A stretch of 64,000 bases of DNA, taken from assembly GCA_002435755.1 (NCBI GenBank), contig DIYH01000025.1, positions 30,252 to 94,251 of the forward strand, read 5' to 3'. Source of the stretch: Flammeovirgaceae bacterium UBA6059 (lineage in GTDB: Bacteria; Bacteroidota; Bacteroidia; Cytophagales; Cyclobacteriaceae). The notes below the pieces were generated by a model. The model was not told where the DNA came from. It saw nothing but the letters and a program-made list of their open reading frames with translations, and ran no database searches. The number at the start of each line of letters is the position of its first letter. The first letter of the stretch is position 1. Shown piece by piece: positions 17,419 through 26,800 of this stretch. The translations under genes and the position numbers were made by a program.

Positions 17419-17469
17419 ATATGCATGCATATTGTGCCACCACCAAGTATATGTTAGATTTCTTTTCAC
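17404..17469 (-). CDS. trpL: trp leader peptide with three consecutive Trp codons
   Basis: A short frame ending in TAG at 17404-17406 contains TGGTGGTGG at 17445-17437, reading ..TYTWWWHNMHAYREQL. A GTG at 17467-17469 gives a 21-residue peptide beginning (M)KRNLTYT, typical for a leader. No ATG is closer; an ATG at 17581-17583 in the same frame would give 59 residues. The Trp codons lie about 19 bases before the segment that forms the antiterminator, the right geometry for stall-controlled attenuation. The exact start is uncertain. Confidence 0.85.
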   Translation of the reverse strand: MKRNLTYTWWWHNMHAYREQL

Positions 17470-17573
17470 AGCTGCTAAGCTAAGTGAAGTCAATTTTACT
17501 TTGCAAGAAGAATCCTGATTTTGTGAGAATAAAATTGGTGAGCAATAAATCCATTCAGCAAACCTTTCAGTCC

Positions 17574-17693
17574 TCAATTGCATAAACCTTCAAAGTAATT
17601 CATGACATCAGAGAACATCTCTTCTCGGTTCCCAAAACACACCATACCGTTATCAGAAACAACAATTCTCCTGCTTTGACTATTCCTAGACAT
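17574..17693 (-). CDS. Possible 39-residue small ORF upstream of the trp leader
   Basis: An ATG-started frame (MSRNSQSRRIVV...YFEGLCN) on the trp strand. It ends at 17574, overlapping by 10 bases the ATG (17583) of the longest form of the trp leader frame. It resembles no family I know and may be chance. If real it would be a second upstream peptide coupled to the leader. A hairpin-like AGAGA-TGT-TCTCT lies inside it. The rest of 17470-17800 shows no confident promoter. Confidence 0.25.
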   Translation of the reverse strand: MSRNSQSRRIVVSDNGMVCFGNREEMFSDVMNYFEGLCN

Positions 17694-17800
17694 CAGGCTT
17701 ATTTTCGACCAAATATCATATTTAATAGATAAATAATAATTGAATTTGTATTAAATCAATAGTTTATTGTACATTGTGGAGAAGTAAACTACCAAGTACT

Positions 17801-20800
17801 ATGCTCTCTCGACTTTCCGACCTTCGGTCTACCCTATTGACCTTGCTGTTCATAGGGTTTCATTTTATCGGTTTCTCTCAGATACATGTTAATACCGGAG
17901 GTAGTGATATGACCGGTGATGGGTCGATAGGAAACCCCTATGCAACCATTCAGAATGCCATCAACTTAGCTGCACCAGGGGAAACTATCATTGTGGCAGC
18001 TGGCACCTATAATGAAAATGTGATTATAGATAAATCACTAACCATCCAAGGGCCTAATGTCGCGGTATCGGGTAGCAGTCCGAGAGGGGGAGAGGCTATC
18101 ATTGAACCTGCGAGTCAAGGTAATGGTGTAGAGATTGACGCTGATGATGTGACCATTGATGGTATGCAAGTTGGAATTGTAAATGTTGACGCAGCTATCT
18201 ATGCGACAGATCATACGGGCATTACAATCCAAAACATGGTCATCAATGCCGATTCGGTGGGTATAGCAATGGTCGGTACTGGTGTACTCGGCGGAAGTAT
18301 AGACATAAATAACAATGCTATTACTATCTCTGATTTTCAGACCACCAATACGAACAGCCTTGCCACGGGTGTTGCTCTGGTTGGTTTAAGCGGCACTGTT
18401 GATGTAGATCTCACCAATAACGTCTATATGGGTGGGGCTCAGGCCATATTCGTTTTTGGATGTTTAAGTTCTGCTATACTCAATATTTCAGACGAGGCAG
18501 TTACGAATGCAATTAGAGGTATTTCAGTATTCAGTTTTAACGGAGTAATACGAGCTTCGAGTACGTTAGAAGTAAATGGAATGTCCGTGACTAGTTTTGA
18601 TGAGCCAGTCTCTGGTATTACCAACTTTCCTCAAGCAGGGATCTATTTTTTTACCGACGGTTCGAGTACTGACAGTCATGTACTGACAGCCACCGTGAAT
18701 AATTGTAGCTTCAGTGGTACTTCAAACACCGCTTCTGATTACGCAGGAGTCATATGCGGCGATTTTTCGTCCACAAACTATGGAACTCTCTTACAAGATA
18801 TTACAATAAACGAAACCACCTTTAGTAATAATGAGAATCGGGGTATCCAGATCAGAGGACAGAATACAGACGTTGAAATTAACAGATCCACCTTCCAGAA
18901 TAACGGCTTTGATCCTGTAGGTGCTGGTGGTAATCATGGTTTTAATGTAGTAGTAAGAAATGGTGCAATAGCCAGTATCACCAACAGTTTTTTTACTAAT
19001 CCTGCAACGCAAACGAGCGATGAGTTTGACGGACTTAGCCTTCAGGCAGGCAGCTCACTGGCGATCAGCAATAGCTTTTTTGATCAAAATGGGAATGGCA
19101 CCATCGCGTCAACTACTGGGATAGACTTATCATCCAATTACTTTGGCACTAGCGATGAGTCAGCCATCTCAGCACTAGTGGGGACAGGCAATGACTTTAC
19201 CCCATGGATACCTAATGATACCGACACCAATACTGGCACTGCCGGCTTTCAGCCTGATCTTGATTCTCTGTACGTTGGGAGTACAGGAGTGCAAATACAA
19301 ACTTCAGGCCGAATTGATGAGGCTATCACCTTGGTAAATGCCGGAGGAACTGTGATTGTGCAATCCGGTTCCTATTCAGAAAATGTAACCGTAGGAAAAG
19401 CCGTTTCATTGCTCGGTGCTAATCAGGGCACTTCTGGTAGTGGAACGCGAATTGGAGAAACCATGATTGATCCTGCAACTGCGAGCGTTGGCATCACCAT
19501 AAATTCTGATAACGTCACAATCGACGGCTTTCAATTAGGAACAAGCAGTTCATCGTCTAATCACTCTACTGCCCTCCTAAATATGGGTCATAGTGGGTTT
19601 ATTGCAAGAAACAGCATTATCTACTCCAACGGGTTTGGAGTTACTATTTCCTCTGTCTCCTCTGGTACGGTGGAAATCTCAAACAACCTTGTTTCAATGC
19701 TTAACCTTGAAGACCCTCAGAATGCGAATACTCCCAGTATAGGTATATCGGTTTCCAGCATCTCAGGGACAGCTGATATAGACATAATACAAAACGATAT
19801 CACCAATGCTTCCTATGGAATTGGAGGTTATGCACTAACCTCAGAGGTCATCACACTGTTTAGTGGTGGTACGATTACAGGTTGTACGCAGGGGCTAGCT
19901 ATTACGAATACAAATGGTATAGGAGGCTATAGTCGCAGTATTGGCTCAATAGAATACATTGTTATGTCTGGTTTCACCGGGCCGGATATTGATTTAGCAG
20001 CGCCAGATGCCCAGGCAGGTATTTATGCAGGCACCTTCACTGATGGCTCCACGACGACCACCGCTGATAGTATAGAGCTGACTATAACAGGTGTTGACAT
20101 CTCTGAAACAGAAGTCGCTGGTACTGATTATGCTGCTATTAACATCGTGGATTTCGCTGGCACATTTCCATTCATTGATGATGACGGAGTGGCCGTGAAC
20201 GTAACTGTAATCGATGCGAACCTGCACAACAACGATAACAGAGGTTTTACGCTAAGAGGTGTAAATGCTACTGCAACCGTGACAAGATCAACAATTGCCG
20301 ATAATGGAAATGCTGCAGTAGTGGTATCACGCCTTGGTCATGTCACCCTGACTAACAATTTTTTGGAGAACCCTCCTACCGGAACTCCTACACTCCTACA
20401 GACTCAAACGGACGCTACGTTGACGGCCACCGACAATCATATGACTTATGAAAGCGGAAGTCTGGCCGATGGTCAAGATGCTAACGACAAGCTCAACCTA
20501 TCAAGAAACTACCTAGGAACTACCACGGAAGCAACGATCACTGGCTTAATTGATAACACCAACACAGATTACTCACCATGGATTGATTCGGGTGTAGATA
20601 CCAATCCAAGCTTTGCTGGCTTCCAGCCAGAATTGGATACACTACATGTGGGTACTTTGGGAGACCAGATGGCAGGAGGTATTATCCAGGAGGGTCATGA
20701 TCTCATCGACACTTTGGGGACTATTGTCGTCAATGGTAATAGCTATGCAACAGATACATTAGATGTTCTGAAAGACATCACCCTAAGCCCTCTTGTAAGC

Positions 20801-23800
20801 CTTACGATCGATGAACTCGTAACCGAAGGAGGCAATCTAATAGTAGACAATGATCTGACCATCACGTCAGTGCTCACCCTTAACAACGGATACATAGATC
20901 TGGATCTGGATGACGGTAACAAAACCGATGATCCTGTACTCACCATCACCGGGGCAACAGTAAGTGGTTCCTTTTCTGATGCTAATCACATAGAAGGTAT
21001 TGTGCAGTCGGATGTAGCAGGAGCGGTTTCAGTTGATTTTCCGGTAGGTGACGAGGGGAGCTACAGACCAGTAACGGTTACACCTTCTAATGCTTCAACC
21101 TTCCAGGTGGCCCATTACGCAGAGTCCGCTCCAGCTGGAGGTGGTAGCTCAAACTCAAACCTTAGTGATCTTGTAGGTGATGTAAGTACTGCCCTAGGCC
21201 CGGCAGTTATACAAAGTGCCTTAACCACAAGGTACTGGAACATCGATCGGACCGCCGGATCCGGTAATGCTAATGTAGGTTTGCAGGTACTCGATTCTGA
21301 TATGGAAGTCGAACCGGGTACACTATCGATGACGCGGCTCAACAGCTCTGGTGACTGGGAAGAAATAACAAGAATTGGTGAATCAGGAAGCGATCCCTAT
21401 GTAGTGACAGGTCAAACCGCCGATTTTAGCGAGTTTTCATTGGTATCAGCATTCGGCATGGCACCTGGAAACGTAAGTAGCGGACTGCAGCTCTGGCTCA
21501 GGGCAGATGCCGGCACCTCCACTACCATCGATAATACATCTATTACACTTTGGTCGGATATGAGCGGTGTAGGAACTAACGCATCAGGAGCTACCAGCCC
21601 TCCCCTCTTTCGCAATGATCCATCTTTCAATTTTAATTTCAATCCTGTTATCGTTACTGATGGACTGAATGATACCTTATCTACTGTCATCAATCCAATA
21701 GCAGACTCTGATGACTTCACACTTTTCATGGTCGCCAACAATGAAAACATGGTCACCCGGGGAGCAACAGGTGAGGGTGACGGTTGGTCAATCAGGTCCG
21801 CATCTTCTGTGTTTACAACAAATCCTAGCGACGTTGCAGAAGCTGTCACAGGTCTCACAACAACCACTACCCCAACGATCCATACGCTCGCTTTTGACCA
21901 GGGGATCAGCTTGTCTGGTTATCGGAATGGGACAGCAGGCACCCCTGATAATGCGGTCGGTTCAGACCTAAGAAATAGTACAGATTCTCTTAACATTGGA
22001 ATCGATGATACAGGCTTTGAAGCAGGGAGCATTGCAGAGCTTATCATGTATAATCAGGCTTATACAGGAGCTGAAAGAGAGCGTATTGAGTCTTATCTGG
22101 CAGTTAAATATGGCATCACACTTCCTAACAACTATCTGGCAGCAGATGGCGGCATCATCTGGGACATTTCTGCTGCCTCAGCAGGCTACAACAACGATAT
22201 CGCAGGTATCGGAAGAGATGATCTCTCAAGCCTTGACCAGCGAAAATCCAGAACAATCAATGGAGATTCGTTGGTTACAATAGCCCTTGGTAACTTTGAT
22301 AGCCCAACAAGCTTTGACAATAATGACGCATGGCTGCTATGGGGTAACGATGATGGTGTCACAACTTTTGGGACGTTAATTGATAATGCACACGCTGGTA
22401 CATCAAATAGAATAGGTAGGGTTTGGAGAGTCCAGGAAACAGGTACTGTAGGCACTGTAGAGCTAGCATTCAATGCATCAGCGAGTACTGAAACAATTTC
22501 TTTAATTGTACATCCTTCTGATCCTACCTTTCCCAATAACGCTAATAGGGAAATATATGAAATGATCTATAGTACCAGTACCAACGACTACCGTGTAAGT
22601 GTGGACTTAACGAATGGAGACTATTTCACTTTTGCAGAAGGTCCGGTTAGGGGCATACCTGCCGTACTAATTTCGGAAGTCATCACAGACCCTCAACAAG
22701 ATTGGTCTGCTGATGGGTTTCATAATCCTAGTCCAGCTAGCGGAGGAACTATTAACTCAGATGACGATTGGATAGAATTGTTCGTAACTGAAAGTAACGT
22801 TAACCTAAGTGGATATACTATCGATCTTATCGACAGTGACACAGTATCAGGCGGTCTCGGTGCTGGCGAGGCATTCACCGTATCTAACTACAACTCAACT
22901 TCCGGAGGTCTCTTCCAAGCCACAGATAGTGGTGACTTTGTCATTCTTGGTAATCTGGTAACTGGCGCAATGAATCAAGATATCCAGGTGGTTTTACGAG
23001 ATGCCAATGGTGATGTGGTCGATCAAGTTCTTATCGAGAGTGTTAGTCGCGGAACAGGATTTAATGGTAACTCTACTAACGCTGAGGACGAGTCCGTCAC
23101 AAGATTGTTCAACGATAGTGATACCAATGATGACTCTAATGATTTTGTGCTTACAAAAGCTTCTTTGGGTACTACCGATCTACTGACCGGGACTGTTCTA
23201 ATCAATGAAGTGGTGACCGATCCTCAAAGAGACTGGAACACCTTCTCTTTTACTGGCAACCCACCTGAGGATGGTGCGACTTCCGGAGCAAATGATGAAT
23301 GGATCGAACTATATATCGGGGCCGACAGTCTCAACCTCACCAACTGGACCATTGAGATGATCGATGGCTCAGACGTTTCCGGAGAACTCACATTAGTATC
23401 GTCTGGCGGTGTTTTTAACTTCACCAGCTATATTTCGGCCAACTCCGGCACATTTACAGACACAAGAGCAGGAGACTATCTTGTACTTGGAGATCCGACA
23501 GGAGACATGATCAATGATGTATATGTTGTCCTTAGGGACCCTTCAGGAAACATCATCGATGAAGTTGAGCTAGGTAGTGATCGAGCAGCAGATGGTATTG
23601 GAAACGAGGCTCCTAATGGAAATGCCACAAATAATTCTCTAATTGATGAAGCAGTAGCTCGATACACTAATGCCGTCAATACCGGTGCTCCCAACAACGA
23701 TTTCATTCAAACCTACGCTACACCCGGAGCTACCAACAGTAGATCGGGGACTGTGGTCATCAACGAAGTGGTCACTAATCCTCAGCAAGATTGGAGTGCA

Positions 23801-26800
23801 AACAATTTTGATGGTACTATTGGCGGAAACAGCACTCCCAGCGATACGGATGACTGGATAGAGCTGTACATCGGCGAAGACAACCTAAACCTTACCAACT
23901 GGTCTATAGAAGTGACTGACAACCAATTTTTCAGTGGCAGTCTTGCTTCTGGAGGTGCTTTTCAATCTTCAATCTATTTCGGTTCAGGCACCTTTTTGGA
24001 TACGCGTGCAGGGGACTACCTGGTCTTAGGTAACCCAACAGGCAGTGAGAATATAACAGCTGATGCCTTGATCAGAGTAATGGATGCTACAGGCACTGAA
24101 ATTGATAAGGTCGAAATTGGCGATGATATCGAAGGTGATGGGAACGGAGATGGAGCACCAGACGGGGATGGCGCAGGTAGTTTGTCTACTGGACTGAATG
24201 ACGAATCTATCAGTAGGATACCTAACGCCACAGACACTGGTGATGACGTTGCGGACTTCAGCCATTCAACAGCTACTTTGGGAAGGGCTAATGCTATTGT
24301 TCCAACAGTTTATGTTGGGAATGCTCTGGATTTTGATGGTTCTGATGATGAAGTGAATATTGGTGATGTACTTCTTGAGGCAATTGGTGCTGTTACCATA
24401 GAGACATGGATTTATACCCATTCATTTTCCGGGCCAAGTGCTACAACTGATATAAGGACCATTTTATCAAAAGGGAACAGCGAAGATGATGCAGGGTCCG
24501 TGGGTATATACTTTGAAGGGGACGGCAGTTCGAGTAGTAATCTAATTGTTGCACTGGATAACGGAACCACAAAGGAAGAATTGTCATTCGAAGTTGTCGC
24601 GACCGGGATCACGCTAAATACCTGGCATCATATTGCTGTTGGTTGGACTGCTGGTTCAGGCTTCAATGTATATCTGGATGGTGTTTTGATAGGAACATCT
24701 ACTGCATTGACCGGGATACTTGCCAATACTTCCGACGCATTCTTCCTTGGGAACTCTACTGATCCGGATGAGGACCATTTTGATGGTTTGATCGATGAGG
24801 TGCGTATCTGGAATGACGAACGAACCCAAGAGGAGATTCTTGAGAATCTGAATACTACAGTCGATATTGAGGACATAGATCTTTTGGCTTATTATCGGTT
24901 TGATCACTCCAGCGGACTTTCCGTAATTAACCTGGCGGACAATGTATTTGACGGAACCTTGGAGGCCGGTATGACGGATGATGATTGGGTTATAGCAGAC
25001 TGGCCTGTCTTTGCAGAGAACAGCACGATTGTTCAAAGTGCTTCAGGTAATCAACTCAGTTCCGCTTCTGGTCAATTATCCATTCTTAACTCTACATTCT
25101 TAATTGACAATGATGACATCCTGTTGATCGGACATGAAAGTAGCGATTTCGATACGGTGACTACCTTATTGCCTACCGGAACACTTGTGAGCAACAGATA
25201 TGCCCGCAGCTGGCATTTGACCAAAAATGATGCTGCCGGAACCGATGGGGGTATAGTGAACATGAGTTTTGAAATTGGCCAGGAACCTGATAGCTCGCTT
25301 ACCTATTATCTACTAGAGTCTTCAGATCCTGTCACCAATTTTGCAATTACCCCAATTGTAGGTTACCAATCGGGAGCTACGTCAATAGATTTCACAGTTG
25401 ATGTAGACTCTTTGACTAACGAGCAATTCTACGCCCTTGGTTGGTCTGATGCAGGACCAGGTAATGCATTGGATTTTGATGGCACAGATGACATTGTAGT
25501 GATCGCTGATGATAATTCTCTAGATCTTACCACAACTGCCACATGGGAGTTTTGGATTAATGTGGATGATATAACCGCAACCAGTGGAATTCTTGATAAA
25601 CGTACCAATGTTACTACGGCAAATGCCTTTTCCATAGGATTCAACTCCGGCGGCACAGCCATTGGAAGTAACTTTGGAATTGAAGCAACCTCGAACGGGA
25701 CGACCAATAATCTTGGTGCCTCCATTGATAGAACGCTATTTGCCAATGGCTCCTGGCATCATGTTGCCATTACCTACAACAGTGGCGCGGTGAATAACTT
25801 CGAAATCTTCCTGGATGGTTTATCACAAAGTCTGGTGACCTCTATCGATATTGATGCTGCGCTATTCAATTCTTCCGAAGAGCTCATTATTGGCTCACTA
25901 GACAATGGCACCACTGGCTTTTTTGCCGGGCAGATTGACGAAGTGCGCATTTGGAATGATGTAAGAACTCAAGGTGAAATTCTTGAGTATATGAATACCA
26001 ACTTAGCTGGCGATGAGGCCAATCTGGTTGTCTACTATCGTTTCAATCAGGGAATCGGAAATGATCCCTATAATCTTCCTGGCCTATCCGGAAGCAATAA
26101 CAATGGACAACTGCAAGGCTTTGACAACTTGGGTGTCAGCACAGCTACCTCCAACTTTGTCACTGCAGATAGATCAAATCTTACATCTGGTGTATCCATT
26201 ATCAACACAACAGTTGATGTCCTTACCAATAGCTCAGAAGAATTAACTCTGACCAGTACCCTCTCGGATTTTCTTCAGGATGAACGCGACTTCATCGCCT
26301 GGGGGCATGATGGAAACAGCTTTGTAGAGGTCACAACGGACCTCCCCTCCACTTCGAACCTGACGACCAGGATTGACCGTACCTGGCAACTCACCAAAGG
26401 AGATGTAAATGGCAATGCTGGCTTAGTCACTTTTGCATTTGATTTAGCCACCACACCAGACTCTGATTTCACCTATTACCTGCTACAGCGCAGCGGCACC
26501 TCCGGGACCTTTGATATTACCGAAGTACTAGGTTCATACCCTGACGGAGACAGTGTTAAATTCACTGTTGAAGCCTCTCAGATCACCAGTAGGAATTATT
26601 TTACTCTAGGAAGGTCCGGTACTGGTCCGGGACATGCAGTAGATTTTGATGGAAGTGATGATTACATTGCTGTAGCCGACAATGCTTTATTAGATATTAC
26701 AGGAGCACTTACTTTAGAAACCTGGATGAATCCCGATATACTTCCACCAAGTGCCAACGAGGGTTTGATCGCTAAGTACGCGAGTGGTGGTAATTTCTCT

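Noticed and set aside
21412..21867. 151-codon minus-strand frame inside the giant gene (also 27925-28338, 137 codons)
   Set aside because: Antisense shadows of a real repeat-rich gene; composition is Ser/Val/Pro-rich as expected for the complement, with no motifs or promoter.
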